A stretch of DNA of 64,000 nucleotides from Ustilaginoidea virens. Lineage: Eukaryota; Ascomycota; Sordariomycetes; Hypocreales; Clavicipitaceae. A program made the translations under genes and the position numbers. This document shows, piece by piece, positions 36,022-48,226 of the stretch. The notes beneath the pieces were generated by a model. It saw nothing but the letters and a program-made list of their open reading frames with translations, was not told where the DNA came from and did no database searches. Each line of letters begins with the position of its first letter. Position 1 is the stretch's first letter. Where the stretch lies: positions 1,798,001-1,862,000 of the forward strand of contig NC_057316.1 in the NCBI RefSeq assembly GCF_000687475.1, read 5' to 3'.

Positions 36022-38849
36022 GGCGGGCGACCGGATGGATGCTGATGGGAGAAAGAAGCCGGATGGCAAAGAGAGACAGACAATCAGAGAACTAGCCAAG
36101 AAGTGTAAAAGAGCGGCAGAATGAAACAGTGATGCGACAGCGCCGCGTGCCTCGGAGTGGATCGAGGCAGGTATCTCGCTCGGATCGATGGCGACAACGG
36201 CACCAGTCGGCGCTTTTCACCGCAAATCGGTCGGCGAATCGGTCGGCGAATCGGTCGGCGAATCGCTAGGGGGTTTGTTTGAGCGCAGCCAGCCTTTGGG
36301 ACCAAGGCAAGAGACAGCGTATGACTGGAACTAGTTGCGCGCCGGTGTGGAAAAGCAGCGGGTTCGATGGGTAGGGAGGAACTTCCAAGGAAGTCAACGT
36401 TGGAGAAGAGGTCACGGGGAGCGATTTGGAGGCTTGCTGACGTCAGGATCGATTCATGGCAGTGGTGACGGTACGGAGCTACTTGACCTGTTACGGAGTA
36501 GAGTACGGAGTACGGAGTACGCAGTGATGGATGTGCTTTAAATTCAGCAGGATGGGAGAGCCAGCAGAGGCAGGGGTCAACTGGTCCGTCATTGGGACGG
36601 CGGGCCATCCATCCACGCACGTCAATTCATCTGGAGCGTTAAAACGTAAGAGGCGGCACTGCGGCCACTGCGGCTGCCCGTGCACATAGCCTGCCAACGC
36701 TCTAGAGCATGCCGTGGCCTGTACATGTACAGTGGCTAGCCGCCTGCCCGCCCGCCCGTCAACTTGCCGCAGGGACAGACACTTTTTCGGCAATCGTCCG
36801 GACTCCGCAGATTTGAAGTGTAGAGACGAAGCGAGGGCAGCTGGAAGCTGAAAGCGCTGGATAAGTGGCATCGCTGATAAAGGCAATTAATTCTCCTACT
36901 CGCCGATCACTATTGTCTAATGCGCTAGTAATGCATCCATCCCCCTTGTCCTGCGACTCTGTCCCCTTCTACACTTGGCTGTGCCGAACTTGCGACGCAC
37001 CAAGACTAGCAAGACCGCGAGCCAAGGTGTCAAGTCATTGACAGACAGGCCAATTCTACAAGCACGATGATGATGAGGTAGACAAGACCGGACGGATTCT
37101 TTTTTTCACGTGATGCCGTACTTGGGACACTCAACGTTTCCAAGTGAATTCAATTAGAGAGGCGGGGGGGGGGCGCTCTTCGGATTGTACATAGCAGTCC
37201 TAGAATCTGCCACTGCATCAAGACAAGGTATTCATCAGATGACGGTTAATACCAGAAAGGTGCACGAAAACTATACAGTGTTGGCACCTTCGCTCTTGTC
37301 CGACTCGGGCACGCAGCCATCATTACCGTCATGTCAGGTAGGGGCAGGTATTAGATTTGGACCAGCCACCCAGAATCTATAGAGTGGTTAGGTATCTGGC
37401 CATTGGGAACGGAACGGTCTCGTTACCATCGCTTCGCTTCGTGACCCGGACGGGAATAGGCTGGGGATAACCTGGTGGTATTGCCCGAAGCAAAGGTTGC
37501 TTTGGAACCTTGTTGTCACAGAATTGCATCTGGCCTTTACCTGATGCTCTTGTTTCCGAGATTAGGCCCCACCGCACCCGTCGCCGCGCACTTGTCTTTC
37601 TTTTTTCTCTCTTCTCTTGTTCGTTGATGCCGTTTTGATATTGAGGCCCAGACAAGGGGAAACGGAGCAGCAAGGAAGTACTTGCAAATCGGCGACCAAG
37701 AGACGCTAATAAGAGCTTTGTTTGAGACAGTTCCCCCTCCCCCCCTCTCTCCTTCCTGGGGGTCAGGATTCGAAAGGGGCACGGGGCTTGAGTATGGGAG
37801 TCAGTAGTGGATACTAGACATGTTCGACCCCCGGGGCCGTTGGCAAACTGCCCAGGTACGGGACTATTCTCCTGCGTCGTGAGACTCGTCGGATCCTGCA
37901 GTTGGTGTTGGAAACTCACCTGCCTGGTACTCAAGGTAGCTGTTGTCCCATTGCGCATCGTGGTCAAGGCTCGGCTCAGCGCAGTTCGAGCGCAGTTTGA
38001 TGGGTGAGGGAGACGCAGCAAGGGATGAAAAGGCCTTGCCTTACCGTTCAGCAGAACAAACGTCGTGATGACCCGATTTTTGACCGGTTTTTTCAGGTGG
38101 AAAGCAAACAAGAGAAGAGAAAAGAACGGGCACTGGCCTGGCACTGGGGCACTGCGGACTACTTCGAGCGAGGGTATGTACTCCGTACCTAATGCAAGGC
38201 TGAGAAAGTGCGGGGAAAAGAGGAAGCAAGCGCACAGTGCGCAGTGCACGCCGCTCGCCATGTTCATTCATCCTTGGAGAAGCCGGGCCGCGTCCTCTTT
38301 CGCACGGTGCACCTCTCGACTGAGTAATATCGCGGGGGGCCTCGGCAGCCTGGAACTACCGCGTCGGCCGGGGCCCAAATGTTTGCTTTTCCTTGCCGCT
38401 TGTCAGACGGGAACCGCGGGATGGCACGCATAAACTTGACACCAGACCACACCTGAACCACGCTACCTACGCCACAGATGCCGCAAGTGGGAAGCGGATG
38501 GAGCCTGGGAGGGGCGGTGGGCCGCGGGCAGGCAGGGAGACTTGGCATTGACAGCTTTACCGCCCCGGCAGAGAACCGTAACCCCATCGTTGCAAGAGCA
38601 ATCGCAATCGCAATCGCAAATTGGAAATGCAATTCTTACTGCACCCAACCCCGGGCTCTGCTTGCAGCGTGGCCCTCTCGATTCTTCTCTTAGCTGCGTC
38701 CGTTTCTTGAACCGGCGGCTTTCTGGAGCCGCGCCCAACAGTCTGCTGTTCTCCGACTGCCGGCCTCAGCAACAGCAGAGCATTACAAGCCAAAGCCCCA
38801 GCCGTCGAACCATCATCATACGCTTCAAACACATCGTCAACTTCCCACC
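36022..38849. other. Intergenic region, no recognised gene
   Basis: A 2.8-kb stretch. It holds a 12-bp direct repeat (TCGGTCGGCGAA, about four copies, 36224-36264), a cluster of three TACGGAGTA motifs at 36492-36519, GTACATGTAC at 36721, a TACTCCGTA at 38179 and a CAATCG repeat near 38599-38617. The frame at 37377-38267 (minus) has no domain and is probably spurious. Confidence 0.55.
36224..36264. repeat. 12-bp tandem repeat
   Basis: Three full copies and one partial copy of TCGGTCGGCGAA in direct tandem, intergenic. Confidence 0.8.
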
Positions 38850-40705
38850 ATGCTGGCAGATATCATCCTCTACCCCTGGACAACCTCCCTTGTTCTTCTG
38901 GCGCTGTTGTCCTGCGCCTTGTGGGCGTACGACACTGTCGTCATCGCTAACAAGCTGCGCAAGTCGACCGGTGCGAGGGCCAATGTCTTGTCAACATGTC
39001 CTCTTGTTGGTACGTCTTGTTACGTTCCCGGCCGCGCATCTCTAGCTGTGCCCTAACGGCCCGGAGCGGCTCCTCAAGCCAGCTTGGGCGAGCCAAACTG
39101 ACTTGCATTCTGCTGCTCAGTAACCTACCTCTTCTGGCAAACAGCCTACTACCAAATGACGAATGGCTTGCTCGACTACCTCGAGTACAGATTCAGCAAA
39201 AATAAGCCCGGCTGTCCTCACGCGGTTGAAGTCTCCATGCTGGGACGCCGCGTCATCATCACCCGGGATTCAGAACACATCAAGGCTATGCTCACGAGCA
39301 AGTTCACCCATTACGGCAAAGGACCTCAGTTCCACAATATCTGGAGCCCTTTCCTCGGCGACAGCATCTTCACTACCGACGGCAAGCAGTGGCAGGGAAG
39401 CAGAGCCCTCATTCGACCAATGTTCATCAAGGACAGAGTCCGGGATCTCGACATTTGCCATCGCTGGACCAACACGCTCATTGAGCACATCCCTAACGAT
39501 GGGGAGACGGTAGATATGTGCGATTTGTTTTACAGGATGACGTTGGATGTCACGACTGATTTTCTGCTGGGGGCAAGTGCTGGAAGTTTGGACAAGTGAG
39601 TGTCGGGAGCTTTGACAACCGCCGCTGTTTTCTCCTGGTTTGCTGATGATTACCTTCCACTTGGACCAGCCCCCAGGGAGAATTCAGCAGGGCCTTTACC
39701 AAAGTCCAACGCGCGCAAATGATTCTCACTATTCTCGCGTACGTACCGCCCTTCTTTCACAAGGTTTTCGGGGTGGTAAACAGGCTGACCGAGCTCTGTT
39801 TAGCCCCTTTGCACCGTATCTCCCCAAGCGCCACTACTACAAAAGCATCCAGAAGCTCGAGGAGTTCGTGAACCCGTACATTGCGGCCACTCTGGAGCTC
39901 AGCAACGAGGAGCTCGAAAAGCTTTCCAAGTCGGACAGGGACTTTACCTTTTTGCACAACATTGCCCTGTACTCCAAGGATCCCAAGGTGATTCGAGACC
40001 AGATCATGGCCGTGCTATTGGCCGGGCGCGACACGACGGCATCGACCTTGTCCTGGACCATGTACGAGCTGTGCAATTATCCCAAGGTCTGGGCCAAGCT
40101 TCGCCAGCAGGTGCTCGATATTGTTGGGCCGACTCGCAAGCCTACGTATGAGGACCTGAAAAGCATGCGGTACTTGAATCACGCCATTGACGAGACACTG
40201 AGATTGTATCCCGCTGTTCCGTACAACTGGAGGGCCGCCGGTGCGTCCCGTGGCTCCTTATTCGTTTTTTCCCCTTTCCCCCCTCTCGGTTCTGATCCGT
40301 AGAGCTAACCAAGCATGGGACACTCTCAGTCACCGACACAACTTTGCCCGGGGAAGAAGGCCAACCCGACATTGCGGCCAACAAAGAAGATACCGTGCTG
40401 TACAGCACGCTGGCCATGCAGCGCCGCCGCGATCTGTACCCGCCCGTGTCGGAGAAATTCGCCGACCCAGGGATTTACAGCCCTGATCGATGGGAGCACT
40501 GGACTCCGAAGCCGTGGCAATACTTGCCGTTTAACGGAGGTCCGCGCATTTGTATCGGCCAGAACTTTGCGCTGACAGAGATGGCCTTTGTCTGTGAGTT
40601 GCGGAAGCCTAGCAGTCTCTCGTTCTTCATTTTCCCTTTGACATTTTATTTTTACCTTGCTGTTTTTATTTTCCGCCTTTTCATTCTCGTTTTCACCTCG
40701 TTTTC

Positions 40706-40738
<33 letters not shown>

Positions 40739-40941
40739 GGCCCTTTCTCCTTCCGGATAAGACAATTGCCAGCAGAAAAGACCGTAGCATGTATTAACCC
40801 CCCCGGCATCCAGTGGTCCGTCTGCTGCAGAGATACGAAAGAATCGAGTACCGCGGCGACTGGAGCGCGCAATTTCACAAGGCGGAAGTGGTGGGCTGTC
40901 CGGGACAGGGCGTACCCATGGCCTTTTACAGGCCCGCATGA
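38850..40941 (+). CDS. Cytochrome P450, CYP52-like
   Basis: Membrane-bound monooxygenase resembling the CYP52 alkane/fatty-acid hydroxylase group; the substrate is unknown. Six exons: 38850-39009, 39121-39595, 39670-39738, 39804-40240, 40330-40593 and 40814-40941, giving 510 residues. Every junction keeps frame. An N-terminal membrane anchor (about 10-30) precedes the catalytic domain. The I-helix motif AGRDTT is near 308, the K-helix ETLRLYP near 365, a PDRW segment before the heme site, and the heme loop FNGGPRICIGQ with its Cys near 455. The end RGDWSAQFHKAEVVG matches the usual CYP52-type C-terminus. The last intron (220 bp) contains about 29 T residues. The fourth exon boundary (39804) is the least certain. 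No reductase or metabolic-cluster partner is adjacent. Confidence 0.92.
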
Positions 40942-41526
40942 CATGACGGGCAGTTTCCATAGCAAAAGTTGAACCCGTAGAACCCATATGCAGTGCTTGG
41001 CGTCAACGGTGACTGTCGCGCCTGGTGCTCATCCATCACTCGGCGCCGCGCCCCGGGGCCGGGGGGGGGAACTTGCTTCTCCTGGGCAGCCCCATGCCGC
41101 CAACAGCTTTCCCCCGGACGGCTTGTAACCACGAGCCAGGGTACAGAGCAAGAGCCAAAGCGCTGGAGTGCGCGAGGCCTGGACGAAGAAGATTCCACGG
41201 CTGCCCGCACCCGCGTTGAGCCCGTGCGGCTCGGCACCTCCTCGCTAGGCAGGCGGGAATGTCTGCCGCGCCGCTGCTCGTCGCATGCATGTCCGCTTGT
41301 ACCTGCCGCCGCCGAATGGTGCTCCGCGCGGCGTCCGAATTATATCTGAGTAATGTCCGGAGGGTATCTAAAGGTGTCGGAATGGTGTGTAAATGCTATC
41401 TATATAAAATGGTGTCTGACGACTGCATGCGCGCCAAAGGTCCAGGCCTTCCAACGTGCACTGTCGCCACCGTGTTTTTTTGCTATATAATGCTGGCTTT
41501 CGTCAGCCCCTCCAACACAAGTCATT

Positions 41527-41600
41527 GGTCTCGTAGCGTAATGGCTTATCGCATGGCTTTCCGGTGGCCAAGGTTCCAGGTTCGAGTCCTGGCGGGATCG
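41527..41600 (+). tRNA. tRNA-Arg (anticodon CCG)
   Basis: A full cloverleaf folds by hand over 74 bases without an intron. The acceptor stem GGTCTCG pairs with CGGGATC (two G-U pairs) and the discriminator is G. The D stem is GCG/CGC. The anticodon stem TGGCT/GGCCA has loop TTCCGGT, placing T33 before anticodon CCG. The T arm is CCAGG-TTCGAGT-CCTGG. CCA is not encoded, as usual in nuclear genes. Internal B box GGTTCGAGTCC is present. It decodes CGG arginine codons. Confidence 0.93.
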
Positions 41601-41611
41601 ACTGATCTTAA

Positions 41612-41631
41612 TTTTCTCTCTTTTTTTTTTT
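41612..41631 (+). terminator. RNA polymerase III terminator of the tRNA
   Basis: A TTTT stretch 12 bases after the tRNA end, followed by an 11-T run at 41621-41631, fits a polymerase III stop. Confidence 0.7.
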
Positions 41632-42887
41632 CTTCTTGTTTTTCGACCCACCCGTTTCAGGCTAGCCGCACTGTCAACTACAACACCTACGGAGTACTCC
41701 GTAGTTTAACTCCCTTCGCCTTGCGGTCAGTGCAGATTCTCCGCATGGAGTACAGTAGTTATATGTATCAAAGGACATGCATCGCCGCCGTGCATAGGGC
41801 CGCGTTTGCTGTAAAGATGCCACGATGTGAATTCATATTTACTACTGCAAGCATGTAGCCAGCGGCGCGTTTTTTAGCCATTGGTGCGCTGGGATCAATT
41901 ACCCCCTAGTCTTTGACATTAGGTACGGTACACACCTGTACGGAGTAGTCTGGTCTGATGTCGCTGGCGGCTAAAACCAGACCCTTCCCGGCATCTTTAC
42001 GAGGTACCTAAGGTAGGTAGGTACGTGCTCCTGGCGGCTGTCGCTGGCGGCTGTCGGCGACTTTCTGTCCCACACACACACAGCACGCCACAATAACCTC
42101 TACTTCAACAGATAGATAACTGGGATGATGCATGCTGCATTGCTTCGGCGAGCTGCGGCGCTCGGCTGCCGGGTATTTATTTCATCGTGTTTACTGGCCA
42201 CGAGCTGAGCGAATCCTTGGCGCCGCTTGACACTCGTTTGATTTCAAGGTCAGCTGCAACATCTCGTCGCTACACAGCAGCACGACATGACATCGAGGTA
42301 TAAGTAGCCCCGCATAGAATGCTGCTCGTGATACGGCTTTGCAAAGCTTCCCGTGGGAAAAGGGTGAAAAAAAAACTAAAAACTAATAAGTACATACAAA
42401 AAGAAAAGGGAAATGAAAAGAAAGAAACGCTTTTGACATGACAAGTGTCGCTGTTGCCGCATCATGTCTGTCTACCAAAACTCCCGACATGGCAAGCCTC
42501 TGGCTCGCTTTTTATCATCATCAACTGCATGAAACAATCATCTTCTATACCTGCGTTTTAGCGCTCCTTTTTGTTCCAACATCTGGTTCCTGAGCCATCG
42601 GACCGATGCGATACTGCTCGAATAGCAATAGGATTTCTTGATTACGCAAACAGCAAGGAGATCAAGTCCAGCCCCGAGATCCAACAAAGTCAGAGACCCA
42701 AAGAAAACAACGAAAAAAAAACAGACAAAGAAACAAAGGGAAGAGACAATCATCCTTGGGGCTGTGATATAAAAAGTCTAGTGAAATTAGCTGCAAGGCC
42801 AGGGATAGCGCCGCAATCCGCAAGGCGCTACGCCGTCCTCGCTCGTGTTTGGTAGAGCATAATGCCCATCCGCCACTTTTCCCAGCC

Positions 42888-44379
42888 TCATATTCTGAGA
42901 AGATTGACATCCGATATGCTTCTGTGTCTCTTGTGTCCGTTCCCGACTTCGCCAGAGGCTTTTCGCTTCGCTGAAACAGACTCCAGCGGGCTTCGTATCA
43001 TGTCGCTCACGTGCTTCTTGTGCCTTCGAATCGGAGTCAAAGGCACGCCTGCGGTATCAAAACGGTCCGATTTGAGGCCGCGGATGGCGCTGTAGTTGTA
43101 GGGGCCGCTGAAGGCGAGCGAGTCTTGGGTGGCTTTGCTGCTCAGGATCAGCTGCTGGTTAATCTGGTTGCGTCGAAAGGCGCCGACAGTGTCCGAGTTG
43201 AGATGCGACAGGACATCCATCTCGCTCGATGCCGCGCCAGCTCTCAAGCGTGTCGATGACGGCTCCCAGGTGCCATTGTTTCCCTCTTCCCCAGATGATT
43301 CGTCATCATCCCACGTGATGAAGTCGCTGATGTCGAGCTTCTTCTCAGCCTCATCCTCATCGCATTGGACGCTACCCGCGGAGCTCTCGTCGGCCGTGCC
43401 GGTCTCGGAGGGGAAGGGGAAAAAGGCTTCAGCGGGGCCCATGGTTTGGGGATTGACAAAGTCGCCAAAGGTGTTTGACGAGAACATGGCACTGAGCATC
43501 ATGTTGGCCGAGTTGCTCAGGATGGGCGATGACTGCTCTTCCATTGGCCACGGAAAATTGAACTGCTCGGGGGACAAGTCAAGCTGACGACGACGGTCCG
43601 GGGTAAAAATCATCATCTTTCGTGTCAAGGGGTTCAGGACAGCTATAGGCTTCTTGTCGGACCGGTCGAGGTTGAACCGCCCGACGCGCGGTTGGCCACG
43701 CTGCGTCTTGACCGGCGACGGGCAATCCGAGTCGGAAATATCGCTCATGGGCATAGAGGGGCGGCGGATTTTTCTCCGGACAGGGGGCTCGGGAATGTCT
43801 TCTTCTGTCGTGTCACCATCAGCTGAGAGGGGAGGGCAATGTTAGCAACTAAGGCTGAACTAATATCCTGCACCAGCCAGGACTCACTTTCGTATCCGTC
43901 AAGCTCAAGGGTCTCCTCCGTTGCGGGATCAAAGTTTGATGGCGCCAAATCAATCATCGGAACCTTGGGGGTGGCCGTGGGAGTTTCGTCGTCAGAGAGC
44001 TCCCGTACGACCTCTTCGGCATCAGAATCGTCATCACGGTGATCGTATTGCCCATTGTAATCCCAGAAGGAATTAGAGCCTGAAGATTCCTCTGGGTCGT
44101 GTTCGATTTCACGACGAAAAGCGGGATCAAGGGACGTTTGCGAGACAAAGATGTCTGGGAACAAATCCTCGTGGTCTCCATCGTCGTCGGTGTCTGTAGA
44201 GTCAGAATCGCTAGAAGGCACATCAAAGCGAACATGGCGCTCTACAGGAGTATCGGAGGCGAATGACGGGTCGTGGAAGATGTCGGACGCCTGACTCTCG
44301 TCTACTTCGGAAACAATACCAGCCCAGCTGGCACTTTCATCAGCATCAGCATCGGCGACTGGAAGACTGGGATCGAAAA

Positions 44380-44426
<47 letters not shown>

Positions 44427-44734
44427 TCATCGTCGTCGCCATCTTCTTCTCCCACCTCTTCTTGCTCTTCATCATCGTCGTCAACATCATTATTATCATC
44501 GCTGCCAGGTTGCGGTCGAGGAGAATCCGAGGGCTTGGCCTCGATTCGGATGTTTTGCTCCTCGACCGCGTTTACATCTTCCTCATCGTCGTCGGATGAG
44601 TCACTAATCTCTTCCACAGCCGAGTATCCATCATCGTCGGAAAGATCGAATGAAGAAGAAGTATCTGACCCTCTACGCTTGGACGCCTTTTTGGCAGTCG
44701 TTGCGGGGTGTTTTCGTCGAATATTACGTGACAT
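42888..44734 (-). CDS. Acidic protein of unknown function
   Basis: Two exons: 44734-43888 and 43822-42888, giving 593 residues. The intron runs GTGAGT to CTCTCAG and splits a Thr codon. The protein starts MSRNIRRKHPATTAKKASKR, a basic tail with a possible nuclear signal. A long acidic region follows, with an uninterrupted Asp tract of about 17 near residues 95-115 and many Ser-Asp clusters. The C-terminal third contains FTPDRRRQLDLSPEQFNFPWP, SSGEEGNNGTWEPSS and ends with the basic stretch GNGHKRHRSISDVNLLRI. There is no enzyme domain, membrane span or signal peptide. The charge pattern suggests a nuclear chromatin- or transcription-related protein; that is inference only. Start 44734 is preferred over the in-frame 44794 because the latter adds an unrelated hydrophobic leader. 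Confidence 0.8.
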
Positions 44735-47700
44735 GGCGGCAAGAAGTACTTGAACTTGTGAAAATTTTGTTTTCGTGAATGTAGATTTCCCCAACTCGTG
44801 GAAAGGGGGTTGTTTGCGATTATCAAAGCGGGTCGCTGGAAATGGCTTTGTGAAAGGTAGGAGTTACCCGAGAGGGTTCTTTGTTGCAATTGTCGGTTTT
44901 GTCGATCTGTGTCGTGAAGTCCACAAGATTCGAGCGAGGCAGAATAGGCTGCAGAGTAACGGAGATATTTTTTTTTTTTTTGTCTTTGAATGTAGGGGGA
45001 TGGCAGCCTGGAAGGTGAGAGGTGAGGGCTAACGTTGGTACTATCAAAACAACTCGCCCTGTCAGAAGGGGCGGATGGCAGAATCTTGTATTTCAGAGGC
45101 AGACTCTCATAAGGGGCCGCTTGATATCAATTCGGCAAGATGGAACCCTCTCACGGCTCGAGAAGGTGAAAGTCTGCAGTGGAAACTATTCGTCGAGGGT
45201 AGTTTGTGGTTGAAAGACTCGGTGAACTGATGGACTGCGGACCACGGCTGGCAGTGGCCCGCAGTGGGCGTTTACAGCTCAGCGACGGCCAAAGGCATCT
45301 TGACACGACGAAAAGTTCCAAGTTGAGAATGATGATGGGTTTGAACTGGTTTGGCAGGGCGACTTCGTTGTCTTGGTAGGGAATTTGGTTTTGTGATTGA
45401 CACAAAAGAGGGGAGAAGGGAAGCGAGGGAAGGGATTAGCCAGATATGGGCGGCCATGGTCGACTTGGGTCGGTTGGCTTTCCCAAACTTTTCTTTGCCG
45501 TGGTGGGGTCTGGCGTCTGATTCGTCCAGTCCACAGAGGGGGAAGGTGGGGGGGGGGGCAGCAGCAGGCCGTGAAACGGGGCCAAATCAGGGGGCGAGCA
45601 GGACCCCCAGCTGCCTAGCTGCCTGGGAGGCGCTCTGGTTCAGCGGCTGGGTGCTCTGATGCTCCGGTGCTCTGGTGCTTTGGTGCTCTGGTGCTCTCAA
45701 GGCGCGGCGAATTCAGCAGCAAGGCGCAGCGCGGCGCAGCGTCACCGCTCTTTGTACAACGTATTGACTGTGTACTCCGTACTGGTTGGTCTGGTCTGGC
45801 TGGTATTGATAAACGCAGGGCAACAGCCAGCGATGATGGATCGGCTGGGACTGGCAGGGAGCAAACGTCTGGTGCAAAGAGCAAAATATGTCTGCTGCTT
45901 CAACCGGATGAGGGCTGGCAATGCCATCCATCACCAGCATCCTGGTGGCATCGGGCATCGGGCATCGGGCATCGTCAGCCGCAAACAATTTAAAGCTCGA
46001 CAGACATTGATGTTGCCAGACCACATCACATGCATGTAACTCTCCAACCCGACTCGGCCCCAGACACCCGACCCGAGGAGGGCACGCCTGCATCCAGCTT
46101 GCATCGTCAATCGAGTTTGTCCATAAACGCCATGCAATTCTTCTCTCGCTCTCTGCATCTGCAGAATGATGCGCCAGTGCAAACTCAATCTTTCTTCTAC
46201 CAGGTACGGAGTACGTACTGTCAATGCGTCCGGGGAGAACTTCCGCCGCTGAACTGTGGGTCCAGCCGAACTAAGGTATCCACATGCACCTACCAGACCT
46301 CTATTTTCTAACCTAGGTAGTAGTAGGTTCCTTACCTAACCTAGAGGTGGTATTGAGACTAGCAAGAGAAAAAAAAAAGGCACCAGACGTTGATCGCTGA
46401 TGCATCTGCTTCTGCACCCAAACTGACCATCTTCAGAGCAGCGGTTGCAATTCCATTGCCGCCAGCATTGGTAGGCCGACGGAGGAGACCTCCGTGTCTC
46501 GGGTTCGTGGATTGGATCCCCGTTTGACCAGCCAGCTACATTTTTCACCCATCCACCTCTGCCTCTGTCAAAGCGAGCGGACAACTTCTTTGGATGACAT
46601 TGAAAGCAAATTAGACACTTGTGGACTCTGCTCAGGGTCCATATCTCCACTTGCATGGGTCTGTCTGCCAATGGTCTGCAATGAGTGGGCTCTTCTCTCT
46701 CTCTCTCTCTTTTTCTCTCTCTTTTTCTCTCTCTTTTTTTTTTTTCCCCCTCTTCTTCTCGCGATTGACATTTGACTCCCTAGGCAAGCCTCTTGACACA
46801 GACCTGCTAGCAACGATACTGGTGCCACGGGTGATGCTAGCAACCCCGTCTTCTTTACCGAAACCACATCGCAAACCCTTTGTCGTTGAAGGCTCGCGCT
46901 TCAAAAGGCTCAATATCAACCCTAGGCCTCCGGCTACAGCTCCATAATGACGACCGTTGACAAGCCATGCCACTTTGAGTCAGCGACTGAGTCCCGGGCT
47001 TAATTACTAAGACTGATGAAGATGATCAGCAAGTTGAGCGTTGAGCACCACGGCGGTCCACCGCCACGATCCACCACCACACCCCTCCATCATCCATCAT
47101 CCGCGGTGGGCCGCTGTGGCATTGCCGGCCGACTGGACTTTTTGTGTTACGGATGAATAGGACCCTAGGAGAGTCTGTTCCGCACGTCGCCGTGGCATGC
47201 CGGTAGTCGCCGTCGCCGTCTCCGCACATCTGGGATCTTGAATGTTGAATGTCTCGGCAGAGAAATTTCCTCCTCCCCCTTTCGCGTGGCTATTTGTCAG
47301 ACTCCATCGCCAATTTGACCGGGTCAACCAGAGGGGCTCCGCGAGACTCCACAGTCAATCACCACCATTGGTCATTTGTGGTTTTTTTTTTTTTTTTTTT
47401 TTTTTTTTCTTCCGGTGGCGTCTGTGGGTTGGAGGCCTGCGAACAATGGACTTGACATTCCATACCTACGACTTTGCCACCCTCTTTACTCTCAGTGTCG
47501 TTCTCCAGAGTTGACGTTGCATAAAAAGAAACAAACTGGGGTCACGTAATTATTAAGCAGATCCGTGCCAAGGGTTGCATGCAGCATGCGCAAACGCAAG
47601 TCCGCAAAGAGCTACAGGGTACGGAGTATGCCTTCGGCTTTACCTCCTTCATAAGACACCAGCGCATCGGACTCGTACGTATCACGCACAGCTGATGCAC

Positions 47701-48226
47701 AAGTATTGCCCTGAAGAAAGAGAAATGAATGAAAAGGTCCAGTGACGGCAGCTTCACCAGCTTTCCAACAATAAGACATGGGAGTAATCTTGCTCTCATC
47801 AATCGAGGTGTCGAGGTGTCGTCTGGTCGGACTCGGGCACCAAAGGTACCAGGTGTCAGGTACCGGGTACCAGCTACCTTACCTAAGGTACCCAGTACCT
47901 AGGCACGTCGTCGAGCCCACTTTTGCCCGCGGTTGCCGGGTCAGCGCCCCACGGTCCCGGACCTCAAGTAAATACTAAATACTGCATGCTAAACTTTTGC
48001 GCCGACTCTCAGGGAAGGAACGGCAATCGGCATCCCATCAACCAACCCCAATATCCCCATCAACCCGGACTCCATCTGCATTCCCTGGCTGATGCCCCGT
48101 CGGTTGCGTTGGGCCATATCCTTACAGCTTGACAAGAAGGGGCAGCAGCTTCGTTCCCGCAGCAGAGCTACGCAGCTACACCACCAGGACAGGACAGCCG
48201 GCTCGACCTGATTTGTTCCTGCAGCC
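44735..48226. other. Intergenic region, no recognised gene
   Basis: A 3.5-kb stretch with many short frames but no domain. It holds T-runs at 44971-44981 and 47382-47408, a G-run near 45549-45558, GGTGCTCT/GGTGCTTT-type repeats near 45652-45698, GGCATCG repeats near 45947-45974 and CTCT-rich sequence at 46693-46745. TACGGAGTA motifs occur at 45773 (as TACTCCGTA), 46205 and 47620. TACCTAGG-like sequence lies near 46314 and 47878-47901. Confidence 0.55.

Larger units (their letters stand above)
40942..42887. other. Intergenic region containing a tRNA gene
   Basis: Apart from the tRNA at 41527-41600 I see no gene. A perfect 16-bp palindrome TACGGAGTACTCCGTA lies at 41688-41703 and another TACGGAGTA at 41939. 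Frames at 41259-41858 overlap the tRNA and are spurious. Confidence 0.6.

Noticed and set aside
37377..38267. 296-residue minus-strand frame with a hydrophobic start
   Set aside because: No family motif, no conserved-looking block, and it sits among simple repeats; a secreted protein cannot be supported.
46440..46520. tRNA-like stretch with GGGTTCG
   Set aside because: The T loop would be far too long and no acceptor or anticodon stem pairs around it.
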